NCBI RefSeq assembly: GCF_943734655.1
Contig: NC_071353.1
Location: 144,938,043 to 145,002,042 of the forward strand
Reading direction: 5' to 3'
Length of the DNA: 64,000 nt
Source: Sabethes cyaneus
Taxonomy: Eukaryota > Arthropoda > Insecta > Diptera > Culicidae
In this document: in pieces, positions 1-10,833 of the stretch
How positions within the stretch are numbered: position 1 is the first letter of the stretch
Layout of the letters: every line of letters starts with the position of its first letter
Translations under genes and position numbers: made by a program
Notes under the pieces: generated by a model
What the model saw: only the letters and a program-made list of their open reading frames with translations
Databases searched by the model: none
Told to the model about the DNA's origin: nothing

Positions 1-905
1 GATAAATGGAAAGTCTAAAGATTGGTACTACTGCAGTAGAATCAATATATATAGAATGCCAGTGTCGCTGCAGTGCTCGTGGTAAACATCACACATTTGA
101 AAATTATGTAGTTACATTGTATGCGCATATGTGTGAGTGATCGATTCGAAACGAGATCTGATCTGATTGTCAAACTAAAAAGGCAACCCAATAAAAAATC
201 TTTCTGCTTTTTCGTAAATCACGTAGGATAAATCACCCGATTTGGTCGTTTTAAGGTATTTCGTCGGCAGGAAAATTTTCTATTGGGCAATTTGACAATG
301 TAGTTCCCGTATCCAAGACACGAACCAGCAACATGTTTGCCACCAAAATATCCATGAAACACCAGCGAAACTGGCATTCTATATATATTGATTATACTAC
401 TGCTGCCGAAGCCGGGGAAACCACCTGGTGATCCCTCGTCGTACAGGCCAATTTGCCTATTGGACACGTTAGGCAAATTGCTAAAGCGGGTAATCCTAAT
501 GGTGGAGAGTGATGTCAGACTGGCAAGCACGCAGTTTCTCTTCCGTAAGGGGAATAAGTCCAATGTAGACGCCATAAAGTCCGTGGTAGAGAGGGCCGTG
601 AAGCCTATGAGACGGAAAAGGCGCAGCGATAGGTATTGTGCCATTGTCACAATCGATGTCAAAAACGCCTTTGCAGCGCTAGCGCGATTGCACCCCAGCT
701 TGCGCTGGTAAAGGCATAGGATGAGGGTACCGGATCATCTATGTAGGTTGCTTAAAAGGTACTTCGAGAACCGGGTGCTAGTGTACGACTCGGCGGATGG
801 GGCGAAGAAGTACGAGTTCCACAGGACTCGATTTTCGGCCCCACGCTCTGGAATGCCATGTACGATGGGGTATGAGGTTCGAACTATCCACTCGAGGGTC
901 GAGAT
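1..905 (+). mobile_element. Non-LTR retrotransposon reverse transcriptase remnant (R1/LOA-like)
   Basis: A broken reverse transcriptase reading frame runs off the left edge of the window. Frame 1 reads DKWKV*RLVLL at 1-34 and resumes after an insertion at 395 as LLPKPGKPPGDPSSYRP, the usual start of a LINE RT domain. Then come LLDTLGKLLKR, a degraded QFGFRKG (QFLFRKG) and motif A (TIDVKNAF). A stop near 710 and a frameshift follow. The frame continues as RVPDHLCRLLKRYF, and another shift gives the motif B block QDSIFGPTLWNAMYDG at 822-872, normally QGSILGP. No YxDD box follows. The order matches LINE RTs of the R1/LOA type; the clade is my inference. It is a dead fragment. Confidence 0.85.
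35..394. mobile_element. MULE-like MITE with 9-bp target duplication
   Basis: Terminal inverted repeats of about 30 bases: AATCAATATATATAGAATGC at 40-59 is mirrored by the complementary sequence ending at 393. The insert lies between two copies of TACTACTGC (26-34 and 395-403). Deleting the insert and one copy restores the LINE reading RLVLLLPKPG, so the target duplication is exactly 9 bp. Nine-bp duplications are typical of Mutator-like elements; that class call is inference. There is no transposase. The element is 360 bp, so it preserves the host frame register. Confidence 0.8.
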
Positions 906-3318
906 CACCAAAAAATGAAATTCGCGTTTAGCTAAGATGTGAATTTGATCTATCACGCTGTTTAAAACTTCGAAATGAAATGCAAAGCCAAGTGGCGCGT
1001 CCTGTGCCAATAGAACATAACTGTGTCTTTGTTTTGAGAAAAAACAGAAAGCTGAATTGCTGTCAATGCGAGGACTAGGGAAAACTAACTAGTGTCAGTA
1101 GAACCCTGAAAGTGATCTGCCTCGCCCAAAATCATCTAAAAAGCATTTGCAGCATCTGGCTGCTAAATAAGCTGACTAGCCACTTCTGTTCCCCGTCGTT
1201 ATCTAGGTGGTCTAATGTGTATTCGGCCTCGTGTCTATTCGGCCTCTCGCCCATTCGACCTCGCGTCCAGTATCCCTTGCATCAAATATGCCTCATATCC
1301 ATTATGCCTGACGTCTGTATGCGTCGTGTCCCGTCACCCTCTACAGCTATTTGCATAGTTGACGGAAATACAATTGAAACTATGTAAAGAATTGCAAGCA
1401 ATTAACTGACGCAGTGCAAAAAAAATGAAACGCTAAAAAACTAGGGTAAGGAATGATTTAAGCAGTGTCACCTATTTTAATCAGTTGAAGATAAAGGAGC
1501 CAAAAATGCACGTTTTTATTCATATTTTCAAAAGCATTTGATAGGAACATCTTTACAAATCACTTAACCATAGATTTAATTCACACAAACACAATTTACT
1601 GGGTTTCCGACAAGAAATATGATGAATCAAAAATTGTTGTCCAAAAACGTACATTTTTCAGCTGCTGAATGCAATCGCCACCTAGCTACCAACCAATCCA
1701 TCGCATTTTTCAGCACTGATTACAACCACTCTAAAAGTCCAGTACTCAATTGTCACATACCATATTATTCACTATCTTTTTTTTTCTATTATCTAAGGCT
1801 TTGTCACTAGCCGAAAGTTTTATTATTTTATAACATAACTGAAAATAAATTCTGAATTGACGGAACCTGTTCAGCAGTAGCAGCAGCTGCAGCGTAACTC
1901 ATGAACTATCGTGTTGCCAAGACACTGTTTCGGTTCTGGAAATAAGAATTATAGGTGTGAAATTAACTGAAACCTCCAATGGTGAAAACGTGGTTCAATA
2001 CTTTCAAGAGAAATGTATGTTCATAATTAATTTTTCTTTATTAAAAACAACACAAAAGACAGCTTTTTCAATAATTTTCGAAGGTTTTCTCAGTGATTTA
2101 ATGAAGCAACGATGTGTTTCAATGTTATTTGCTTTGACAACACTGTTCTGAGTCGGACCGTGTGTAGTGCTATGTTTGCCTCTTTTGTTCTCCCACCATG
2201 AACAGCGAGTGAGACGTCAATCTCGCAGTTTCCCATAAGAACACACTAGAGAATAAAAGAGACGACGAGTACCGTTTGTCGAACGGTGCGGTGAGCATAT
2301 GCCCCGATAAACAATTTAGACAGATGGCATTTTACGCATCTACCGACTAAAAATATCAAATCTTTTAATGCAGATGCCGATTAGTAGGTCGCGGATAGGA
2401 ACGTGAACTTTACTGAATAGGGGGCACCTTGAGAGTGAAAATATGTTCGGTCTGATCAAAATTAGTTCCGCCACTCTAACTTTTAAAGCAAAAAATCAAA
2501 AGTTTAGCTCAATAATAGTGTCTTCCAATGGTAACAGCTTGAAGAACTAAAGGTAGCAAGAAGATTGGTTTGCTGATATCCCCCACTTAGTCAACCCATC
2601 GCTTGTAATAAGGTAAAACAATCAGTGACCCGCTTAGACTGCTTAAAACCGGTTCTTTACCCTATTCTCGGATAAGACAGTCGCTGATTTTCCTCGCTTC
2701 GAGATTGCTTCACGTCACGGTCACATCCACAAATACCCTTCAACCCTGTTGCCGTACAAGACAATAGTTCCGAACAAAGTCTTGTAGTATATGGAATCAA
2801 CCTGGCAAAAGGAAAGAATAACCGCTCACTTTTCTATGAGGTTTTACTTTCACGTCGTCAAATTGAACTAGATTCAATGTTCAAACGATCGGTTGAAGAA
2901 AAGGGGTTGTTTTGCACTCTGGCGGACTTCCCAAGCCCAGATATCAAATTAGTATAGGTTTTTAAACGTCGTAAAGAATCTTAGTCCTTAGGGACGGGGA
3001 GGTTTTGTTACTTTTTTTGTAAAACGTAATCACACTAAATAGATGGTGTGTTTAACTGTCGTCCCTGCCTGAAAATCAGGGTAATCACGAAGCAAATACA
3101 TGGGGAAATTTGACCTTGAAACTTAATTTTCACTATTTTTTAGTTATTGAAAATGAAAATTGTAGTTAAAATCACATAATTGATACATCTATTATGAATC
3201 GATTCAAACCATCAAAATTCAGTCATAATTGGCGAAGCGTTTAAAACCTTTCATTTTTGCATGACGCTCACATTTTTTGATTTTTTGGAATTTTCCCCTA
3301 TACCGACTACCTCTCTGA
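906..3318. other. Intergenic DNA, no gene recognised
   Basis: No conserved reading frame, RNA gene or clear terminal repeats are visible here apart from the 16-bp minisatellite at 1220-1331. Reading frames of 60-90 codons occur but have no recognisable motif, and the sequence is AT-rich. Probably old, unrecognisable repeat. Confidence 0.5.
1220..1331. repeat. 16-bp degenerate minisatellite, 7 units
   Basis: Seven consecutive 16-base units start at 1220, 1236, 1252, 1268, 1284, 1300 and 1316. The first is TATTCGGCCTCGTGTC. Later units drift (CATTCGACCTCGCGTC, CATTATGCCTGACGTC) but keep the period exactly. Confidence 0.8.
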
Positions 3319-3334
3319 GACGTAGTCCTACGTC
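3319..3334 (-). repeat. GACGTAG..CTACGTC palindromic motif, copy 1
   Basis: Reverse-orientation copy of GACGTAGGACTACGTC (7-bp arms, 2-base spacer), also found at 14550-14565 and 15570-15585. At this copy only the core is shared. Confidence 0.5.
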
Positions 3335-3479
3335 ACAATAGTCCGTTAGAGGGTTAAGAGTGTAGGCCACATTCACCCACTATTTTCTCCAATATGTTAG
3401 AATAGTTTTAATATTGGTATTAGAAAGAATACAGCATTGCTTTTATACAATTTGTTTTTTGTTTTTTTTTTGGCTTTTT

Positions 3480-3610
3480 ACGCAATATTAGCTGTACACA
3501 GGTCTAAATCGTTAAAAGGTTATCTTATTCAAGGTAAAAGGCCGCACAATTGTGTCCCCACGTCAATCGTACGGTCGTGTCTATAACACGATCCTTCTGA
3601 TTTTTTGCAA
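3480..3610. repeat. Dispersed repeat, copy related to 52440-52570
   Basis: Shares an interrupted block with 52440-52570: a TCTAATTCAAGG-like stretch (here CTTATTCAAGG) followed by CGGTCGTGTCTAT. The spacing is similar and the orientation is the same. Family not recognised. Confidence 0.4.
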
Positions 3611-3801
3611 TCATGTTGGTAAATAAACAATTATAGATTCGTTATGACGTTCATATTTTACTTACTGATAAACTTTTGGAATTTCGCAACATTCACTTTT
3701 GGTCATTATTCGCAAAAGAAAACAATTAAAGCAGATTTGTTCGCATCCCATCCCCTTTGTCCACCGACAGTGCTGCTTACATTGCTCTCCCCTATTCAAC
3801 G

Positions 3802-3873
3802 GGCTCGTTGGTCTAGGGGTATGATTTTCGCTTAGGGTGCGAGAGGTCCCGGGTTCAAATCCCGGACGAGCCC
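3802..3873 (+). tRNA. tRNA-Pro (anticodon AGG)
   Basis: A 72-base cloverleaf decodes CCU (and CCC via inosine). Acceptor arm GGCTCGT pairs with ACGAGCC at 3866-3872, with discriminator C at 3873. The D-arm lies in TGGTCTAGGGGTATGA. The anticodon stem TTCGC/GCGAG encloses loop TTAGGGT, with AGG at 3834-3836. The T arm is GTCCCGGGTTCAAATCCCGG, and its B box GGTTCAAATCC is intact. There is no intron. The outermost anticodon-stem pair is T27-G43, a wobble where metazoan tRNA-Pro usually has C-G. A run of T at about 3882 supplies a Pol III terminator. It sits about 330 bases beyond the stop codon of the hydrolase gene, which is transcribed toward it. Confidence 0.96.
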
Positions 3874-3881
3874 ACACGAAA

Positions 3882-3891
3882 GTTTTTTTTT
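3882..3891 (+). terminator. Pol III T-run terminator of tRNA-Pro
   Basis: An uninterrupted run of T begins nine bases after the tRNA 3' end, which is the standard eukaryotic Pol III stop. Confidence 0.75.
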
Positions 3892-4158
3892 TCTTTTTCC
3901 TGCTGCTAACGTATCATTCCCGTTTTTCTCCATCACGCAGGATTCATTCGAGATCAAACAAACTACACGGTCACCCTTCACTGTCTGAACATCACGACCT
4001 TCGTGACCGCCCTAAGCTGGGGACTGGAGATGTTCATTCTAACACCCAGGCGATTTCGCCCGGAAACAACCGCCACCAGCACAAGGCAACAACCGACGGC
4101 CGTCATCAAATAGTATTCCACGGAAAAGTATCTTTTACAGTGTAATAAAATACCAAAC

Positions 4159-4168
4159 TTTATTTATT
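4159..4168 (-). terminator. Polyadenylation signal of the hydrolase gene
   Basis: Two overlapping AATAAA hexamers on the minus strand (TTTATTTATT on plus) lie about 36-45 bases after the TAG stop at 4204-4206. They imply a very short 3' UTR. Confidence 0.75.
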
Positions 4169-4203
4169 GGTCTCATTCCGAGGAAAACCCTCAAAAACAA
4201 AAA

Positions 4204-5789
4204 CTAGTAACGGTAATGATCCGGCTTGTATGGTCCTTCGACGGGAACATTCAGATACTCCGACTGTTTCGGGGTCAGTTTGGTCAGCTTAACTCCTAGT
4301 TTATCCAAATGCAGCGCAGCAACTTCTTCGTCCAACGTTTTCGGCAGTACGTAGACTCCAATTTTGTACTGATCCGGCTTGGTCCACAGTTCGATCTGGG
4401 CCAACGTTTGATTGGTGAACGAGTTCGACATCACAAAGCTAGAGTGGCCCGTAGCACAACCCAAATTAACCAGCCGTCCTTCGGCCAGCAGAATCACGTG
4501 GTTTCCCGAAGCGAGCAGATAACGATCAACCTGAGGCTTGATGTTGACCTTCTCCTTGGCGTTCTTGTCCAGCCAGGCCACATCAACCTCGCAATCGAAA
4601 TGACCGATATTACACACAATCGAATCATCTTTCATATTCAGGAAGTGCTCTCCCAGAATAATGTCAGTGCAGCCAGTGGTGGTCACGAAAATTTGCGCCT
4701 CCTTGCTGGCCTCTTCCATGGTGGTCACCTCAAAACCTTCCATCGCCGCCTGCAGCGCATTGATAGGATCGATTTCCGTGATCAACACCCGTCCACCGGA
4801 CCCTCTCAAAGCTTGTGCACAACCCTTGCCAACATCGCCGTACCCGGCAACGACGCACACCTTTCCGGCAATCATTACATCGGTAGCTCGTTTGATTCCA
4901 TCCAGCAGCGACTCGCGACAACCGTACAAGTTATCAAACTTACTCTTGGTGACGGAATCATTCACGTTGATTGCCGCCGTTCCCAACTTTCCGTCCTTCA
5001 GCATCTTGTACAGATTGTGCACGCCGGTGGTGGTCTCCTCACTGATACCGCGAATTCCCTCCAAATACTGCGGATATTCGCTGTGCACCAGATTCGTCAA
5101 ATCGCCGCCGTCATCCAAAATCATGTTCAACGGTTGCCCGTCCGCAAACACCAAAGTCTGCCGAATACACCAGAGATACTCCTCATCTGTTTCACCCTTC
5201 CACGCGTACACCGGAACTCCAGTCTTCGCGATGGCTGCCGCCGCATGGTCCTGGGTGCTAAAGATGTTACAGCTGCTCCATTGAACCTGACAAAAAAGAA
5301 AAACAACAAAATATCACATTATCATACAACAGCAAAACACGACAAACCCCCTGCCGCCACGCGACCTGAACAGGTCAAGGTTATCAGTAAACTCTTATCT
5401 GCCTCTGGCAGGAAACAACATTGTTTCCCCTTTTTCGCGTGGCTTAAAATTACTTAAAATTGCGCAATTACCTCCGCTCCAAGTTCGACCAGCGTTTCGA
5501 TCAGAACCGCCGTCTGGATGGTCATGTGTAGACATCCGGCAATGCGGGCCCCCTTCAGTATCTTCTGCGGGCCGTACTTCTGCCGGCAGGCCATCAGACC
5601 GGGCATTTCGTTTTCGGCCAGTATGATCTCCTTACGACCGAACTCGGCCAGACTGATGTCGGCTAGAAAGGGAACATCGAAGTCATTATTGGACATTCGA
5701 AAACCGAAGTAGAGAACTCCTTCCGGGGCCAAGCACCGAAACTTCGATTCTAAAAATAACTTACCAATTTTGCACGGAAGCTTCGACAT
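4204..5789 (-). CDS. AHCY: S-adenosylhomocysteine hydrolase (adenosylhomocysteinase), 3 exons
   Basis: Cytosolic NAD-dependent enzyme that splits S-adenosylhomocysteine into adenosine and homocysteine, relieving product inhibition of methyltransferases. Coding exons on the minus strand: 5789-5765, 5662-5472 and 5286-4204 (stop TAG). Intron 1 (5764-5663, 102 nt, phase 1) has GTAAGT and CTAG ends; intron 2 (5471-5287, 185 nt, phase 0) has GTAATT and TCAG ends. The spliced product is 432 residues, the usual animal length. It begins MSKLPCKIADISLAEFGRK and ends GPYKPDHYRY. Visible family features: H54 in GCLHMT; SSCNIFSTQDHAAAA at 76-90; D131; E156 in ISEETTT; K186, D190, N191 and C195 in TKSKFDNLYGC; the NAD site AGYGDVGKG at 219-227; VCNIGHFD; and C-terminal K426/Y430, which reach into the partner subunit's NAD site. 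No key residue is missing. The start is fixed by the conserved N-terminus and a GAC before ATG. Confidence 0.97.
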
Positions 5790-6118
5790 GTCTGCTGTTT
5801 GATGATCACACGGGAAAAGGTGCCGAAACAAGTCTGAACGAAACGAATGCTGGTCAAGAACTGGATGATAAGAACAGACCACGGTAGAACGGTGGTTCAA
5901 ACCAGGAGCCGGTTATCTCTCGGTAGTAAATTCGGCGGCGTTTGGTTTCTTTTTTGGCACGCAAATGCAAAACGCGTGCACGCGCTTCAAACGAAATGAC
6001 AGCTGTGAGTGTGACTGGCACTGACAGCAGAAAGCATAAAACAATCAAAATAAAACATGAATTCGACAGCATAGCGTGAGTGCTAAAATAGTTGCAAATG
6101 AACTTTTAGTACAAAAGG
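5790..6118 (-). promoter_or_regulatory. Upstream region and presumed 5' UTR of the hydrolase gene
   Basis: This is the 330 bases between the hydrolase start codon and the first transposon. It must contain the 5' UTR and core promoter unless a further noncoding exon lies upstream. I see no clear TATA box or initiator, so no start site is assigned. Confidence 0.4.
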
Positions 6119-6167
6119 TACAGTCAACTTTCGCTAATTGCACTAAGCTCTTAGCCCGTTTAGTGAA

Positions 6168-7752
6168 AGCAAAAACATCCCATCAAGAAGACTGGCAACT
6201 CTGCTAAAAGTCGAGCGACAGTAACAGCAATGCTATCTGCCGAGTTCAGGCGTATGAAACTGAAGGGTAAAGAAGTAGCTAACATCTTTTTACGCTTCCT
6301 ACACGTCCGACACAAAAAGAAAAAAAGCAAAAAAGTAACTTTGTTCGGGAGCTTACCAATACTGATTCATCCGAGGCTGAAGTTAGAGCGGGCTACTCAC
6401 AAATACATTTTGTCCGAGGCAAAGTTTGTTGTGGGCTAGATGAGATGTTGGCTACACGAAAAATGTATGGGAATGACATTTGTGACAGCGGGGTGGCCGA
6501 GTTAAAGTTGAACTTTCACATACTAGTGTGTGTATATTAGAATATGGATGTACGCAAACACGTATGCAATGCATTGCCATGCTCGCACAAAGTAAATTGA
6601 TATATACCAGGTATGTGACCATCGAGGGTTGCATTAGTGTGTGTAGAAAGAAGAAGAAATAGTTCTGAAATATGGTGGAACTTGCATGAAAATTAAAACT
6701 AAATTAATTGTAATTAATGAATGCAACTATATTATTCCAGAGAAATATTTGAACATTTACAATGAAATGTAAGGAATATATTTTAAAGTCATTTGCACTT
6801 GTAGCCTTCTTTATTATGCGTAAAAAATTTGAGAACATGGGTGACTAACTATTTCGATGTGCAATTGAAAAATGAATTAATGTTTCTAATACTTCTCGAT
6901 CAATACGGTATACGGTTGCTTAAATTAAAACACGTTCCATCCAAAATTTTGCTTGCATGATGCTCTTGAATATCTGCCTTGGATGTCTTCTTTTAAAAAT
7001 AGTTTTATTCGAATAGATGCTTTTGCTACTGCTTGAAAATCCTTAAGTTGAAGTCACTGTTCCAAGATGATACTTTTTTATCATAAATTTACGCGTCTCA
7101 ACACTACGTAGAAAACCATAAAAAGTAATCTTAGATTGCTACAAAACGGTCTTAGAAGATAATTAACACTTTAAAAGCTTACCAGAAATCAGACGAAAAA
7201 TATCGCGGGCGGATAACAATGTTGCTCATGCTGCTTATTGAACAATCATGTCCGAGCATTTAAAAAAAAATCTTTTTTGTTTTACTACTTGTAGGAAAGC
7301 GATATAACGACATTTCTTTGACACATCTTGATACCGTTTTGACGAAAAAATTTCCGCTTGCAATTTGGAATGTTGCACTTCATTGTATTCACGAAAATAC
7401 ATACTAGAAATAATGTTCTAAGCATAAACATAAAAACTGTGAGAAAAAAATAGACAAATCTTGCGTATCCAACGATTTTTTAAAAAAATTAACTAATTTT
7501 CCATACAAAATGCTCGAAATCTCAGAACTAGTGTAGATGTGTTAGTGCAAAGTGTATATGACAGCTCGCATTGTCATATACCTGGTATATATCAATTTAC
7601 TTTGATGCTCGCATACATATTTTCACACCAATACATGTACACACAGCTTCAACTTTTGTCGGGAGGGATGCGCTGTTCCTTCTGTTGCTCGACATTTGTA
7701 TGGGCGCGACGAAGAGATGCCAGTCTTCTTGATGGAATGTTTTTGGTGAAAG
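6168..7752. mobile_element. Foldback inside the pogo-like element
   Basis: Long imperfect inverted arms. CATCAAGAAGACTGGCA near 6181 is answered by TGCCAGTCTTCTTGATG near 7720. Nearer the centre, AGTAAATTGATATATACCAG (6590-6609) is answered by its complement at about 7583-7602. The arms are about 60-160 bases with local divergence. The spacer is AT-rich and noncoding. Confidence 0.65.
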
Positions 7753-7955
7753 ACTTTCGTTAATTGGGCTGAGATGTCAAAACCGAGGGATATATCGATT
7801 GTTTTTGTCGATATCGTCGCAGAAAGGTTTATAAAAATATACACTTATGTTAAATACAGAATCAAAGAGGAACCTAATCTTTTCATTGTTGAAATTTAGT
7901 TCTAGATTGTTTAACAAGTAAATAGCTGAATTTCATGCTACAATGTTAATATATA

Positions 7956-8648
7956 CCGTATGGTCGCCATCCACCGCTCATTTAAAAACGATTCTAAGTT
8001 AGTTTGTCCATAGCCAATCTAAATTCAGGTCCATCGAAACCCAATTTACGTCATAAGATAGAGAAAACAATTGTGTTTACAAGAAAAATTTACTGGGTTT
8101 CTAAATATTTAATAATAGTTACTTTTTTTTATAAAAGTAATGCAATCTGATAACCCCTTTTACCGCTCACTTGAAATATGATGATCCATTCACCGCCCAT
8201 ATGGGTGCCATTTACCGCTCATATTTTTTACTGTTACCAAATAAATAAAACCCGCGTTTTGACCCTTGTTTTGGGTGCGGCATTTATAGCAGAATAGAAC
8301 CTTAATATAAATACTGTTGACTTATTTCACGCTATTTAGTAGAATAGTTTCTAAATAACCAAAGCAACAAGTTCGCTTGAGCTGATAATTAACTTAGTCA
8401 TTTGCACTCGGTCTTAATAAAGACGCGATCAAAATGTCGTTCTTCGTCCCTCACTATAAAAATTATTTATTTTGGAAATGAGCTTTTATGAATATAGTGG
8501 AAATTTATGTTTAATTCGTATCATTAAATATACAAAATTATTGTTTGTCAATAATTTTTGCAATAATGAACCTTTTTAAAAAGATATAAGCATTTTTTGT
8601 TTGAAATGAGCGGTAAATGGAGCTGAGCGGTGAATGGCGACCTTATGG
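7956..8648. mobile_element. MITE with TA target and subterminal arrays
   Basis: Termini are CCGTATGGTCGCCATCCACC and the complement of CCATAAGGTCGCCATTCACC. They are flanked by TA at 7954-7955 and 8649-8650. The motif ACCGCTCA or its complement recurs near both ends (7973, about 8164, 8213, 8608 and about 8626). Such arrays are usually transposase binding sites. 693 bp, no coding sequence. Confidence 0.8.
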
Positions 8649-8951
8649 TACTGGCATTTTTAATTGTTTCACCGTGATGCTAAAAATAGGAGGGTCAAGT
8701 TCATAAGGGATCGGCAAACGATATGATGCAATTGTTTTCCATTCAATTAATTTTAATATTTTCTATATAAATTATTTTTTACACTTGAATGAACTATATT
8801 CAAGAGCCCCTCGGAAGAAAAAATACGCTGTCAGAAATGACGTTTGACTTCGTTTTAGATGGGCTATAGCCCAATTAACGGGAGCCCGATTAAAACGTAG
8901 CCCAGTTAAAGATAGCCCAACGAACGAAAGTTGACTGTACTGTCAGGCGTC

Positions 8952-9244
8952 GTACACTGCTGAAAAGTAATGGGTAAAAAGATAGGACAAGAAATGCTCA
9001 AGAAATCGATTTCGTTTACGATTTCTTAAGCAGTACGCACTTCATAAGAAATATTATTTCACGTTCAGATGGCGCAGTTTTACATGCAGGTGAATTAAAA
9101 CGTCACTTTTCCGTACGGAATAATATCCGGCGCAATTATTACCACAAGAAAAAATGACAGGTGGTTGCTTGCATTGGAGTTGTCAAAATTTCTTCGGTAA
9201 ATAGCAAGATTTTTTCTTGAGCTGTTTTCTTTTCAGCAGCGTAC
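8952..9244. mobile_element. Small MITE with GTACxCTGCTGAAAAG ends
   Basis: GTACACTGCTGAAAAG at 8952-8967 is mirrored by CTTTTCAGCAGCGTAC ending at 9244. Noncoding, 293 bp. The target duplication is not clear. Confidence 0.7.
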
Positions 9245-9254
9245 CCCGCTTTAA

Positions 9255-9362
9255 GAACAACAGCTAATTTCCCCAGCTAACATTTTGTTTAGCGGTTAAC
9301 GTTTTCGCTAATTTTTATAACCGTTAGCATTTTTGTTAGCTTCCGCTAAATTTATGAGCCTT
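9255..9362. repeat. GTTAGC-rich fragment resembling hAT subterminal repeats
   Basis: Dense copies of AGCTAAC, GTTAGC and GCGGTTAAC in both orientations resemble the subterminal region of the hAT-like element at 17155-20289. No second end is visible. Confidence 0.4.
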
Positions 9363-9366
9363 AGTC

Positions 9367-10611
9367 CCCAAGTAACAATTTCAGGCTGATCAAACGCTTT
9401 TATAGCTGATTTTATTCAACCTGTGGCTGAATGATGGTTTAGGTTTAGAAATAAAAACCTTTTTTCAGCCCCTAAACATCTAAATCTGGTGATTTTATCA
9501 AGATTCAGACCCGTTAAAAGCCGCTTTCGAAGCTGCGATGAAGCTTAATAGAGGTTTTTGCGCGCTTTTAAATAGCCAATTTGCGCAATGCTGTCAATTC
9601 TATTTTTAGAACGAGAAATAGTTTTGCAACATGCTCGTCCAGCCGCTTAATCAACGATTCATCAACCTTTATGCAGCCAAAAAAAAATCTATTTTTAGAT
9701 TTAAAAAAATGCAACGCGTCATTTTTATTTTGCCGTGAACATTGTCGAGCGCGATATTTTTAATTTCGAATAACTTTAATTCGTATAAGTAGTAAGCTAA
9801 CTAATTAAACATGCATGTCTTTTTCCGGGAATTGAACCCGCCATCTTTTGATCCATAAGCACTCACCGTATGATCCGCCCCATTTGCATCTGCAGAACAG
9901 ACAGTGAAAATATCTTTACACCTGAAGCCTAGCCCGCCTACACTCAAAATATTCTGCACATAACTAATGGTAAATTTCCATATGAAATTCTAGATGATTA
10001 TCATGTGCCGCATATAAACACAATCCGCCTAGAAATACACATAGAAATTATACGGATATGAATAGTATGTGCAATTATACACATAAAAAATATACGCATA
10101 TGAATAGTATGTGCAAAAGTTTCGCGTACCCATAAATTATAACTATGTGGCATATAAAGTTCATTGACTAGGCACATTGCAAAAATCTATGTGTGGGACA
10201 CATAGAAACTATACGAAAACTTTTCTCAGTGTAGCGTGAACCAGTCGATAATGTCGATAACTGACAAACTTTTGCTGTCAGCCGAATTGCGAAATTCTAT
10301 GATCTGACACTATGTATGCTGTGAGCCGAAAGAAAACTTGGTAGAAGTTTATAAAGCCACTTTAACACCTTTAAGCAGCCGTAAACGGTTTGATGTTTAT
10401 GGCTGTTTATAAGCAGATTTTTTAGTAGAAAACTCCGCTGTTAAGCTTGTTTATCAGCTTTTGGGAGAGAACTGGTTTGAAAAACTTAAAGTAGCTTAAA
10501 CATCGCTTATTTAAACACCATTTAAGTGCTTACTTTATGCAGCTTTGATCGCCTTAAACCAACCCGTAAACAGTCATTGCTCTTGCAATTCAGCTACCGT
10601 TGTTACTTGGG
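9367..10611 (+). mobile_element. 1245-bp CCCAAGTAACAA element, copy A
   Basis: Bounded by CCCAAGTAACAATTTCAGG and the complement of CCCAAGTAACAACGGTAGC, so the terminal 12 bases are perfect inverted repeats. It has exactly the length of copy B (10987-12231) and is nearly identical to it in reverse orientation, with very few differences seen by eye. No long reading frame. It carries a 291-bp nested MITE (9941-10231) and a tRNA-like B-box motif (GGTTCAATTCC, minus strand, near 9826-9836). Flanking bases do not form a clear duplication. Confidence 0.85.
9941..10231. mobile_element. 291-bp MITE inside copy A
   Basis: CACTCAAAA and TTTTCTCAGTG ends lie between TA at 9939-9940 and 10232-10233. The related copy C at about 12640-12660 reads straight through (GCCTAGCG), giving the empty site. 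The interior has repeated ATATG/CATAT and ACACATAGAAA blocks. Confidence 0.85.
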
Positions 10612-10711
10612 TTGGTAGTCCCACAACAACAAAGTTGCCAAAGGCATCCTAACGTTTTCCGAAAAATGTACCCACTAGCCGCCATTCCGCACTCGAAAAG
10701 GTGGATGGGTT

Positions 10712-10830
10712 ATATTGTCAATTGCAAGGAAAATTCTACCATCCAAAGTGCGATATCGCTCATAAAAGTGCTATTTTAGCTTAAATCGTTTCGGTATCTT
10801 TGGCGCACTTTTTCGTTTTCTTCCAAGCAA
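10712..10830 (+). mobile_element. Half copy of the foldback MITE seen at 14639-14860
   Basis: Starts ATATTGTCAATTGCAAGG and runs to TTCCAAGCAA, matching one arm of the 14639-14860 foldback. It abuts the TA of the next element at 10832, so the other arm was lost or never present. Confidence 0.75.
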
Positions 10831-10833
10831 TTA

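Larger units (their letters stand above)
6121..8937. mobile_element. Pogo-like TA-flanked element, composite
   Basis: Both ends carry CAGTCAACTTTCG (6121-6133; complement ending at 8937), flanked by TA at 6119-6120 and 8938-8939. CAGT-type ends and a TA target are typical of pogo/Tigger relatives. Subterminal blocks repeat a GGGCTA/TAGCCC motif, seen several times in 8869-8920. No transposase frame survives. The 2.8 kb contains at least one complete MITE (7956-8648) and a large foldback (6168-7752). The two outer ends may therefore derive from one interrupted element or from two relatives. Confidence 0.65.

Noticed and set aside
4309..5457. 382-codon and 207-codon plus-strand open frames over the hydrolase gene
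   Set aside because: Antisense shadows of the minus-strand hydrolase exons; no independent motif.
5454..5900. 148-codon minus-strand frame as a separate protein
   Set aside because: It is hydrolase exons 1 and 2 plus retained intron 1 and read-through into intron 2; conserved residues and splice sites show the true structure.
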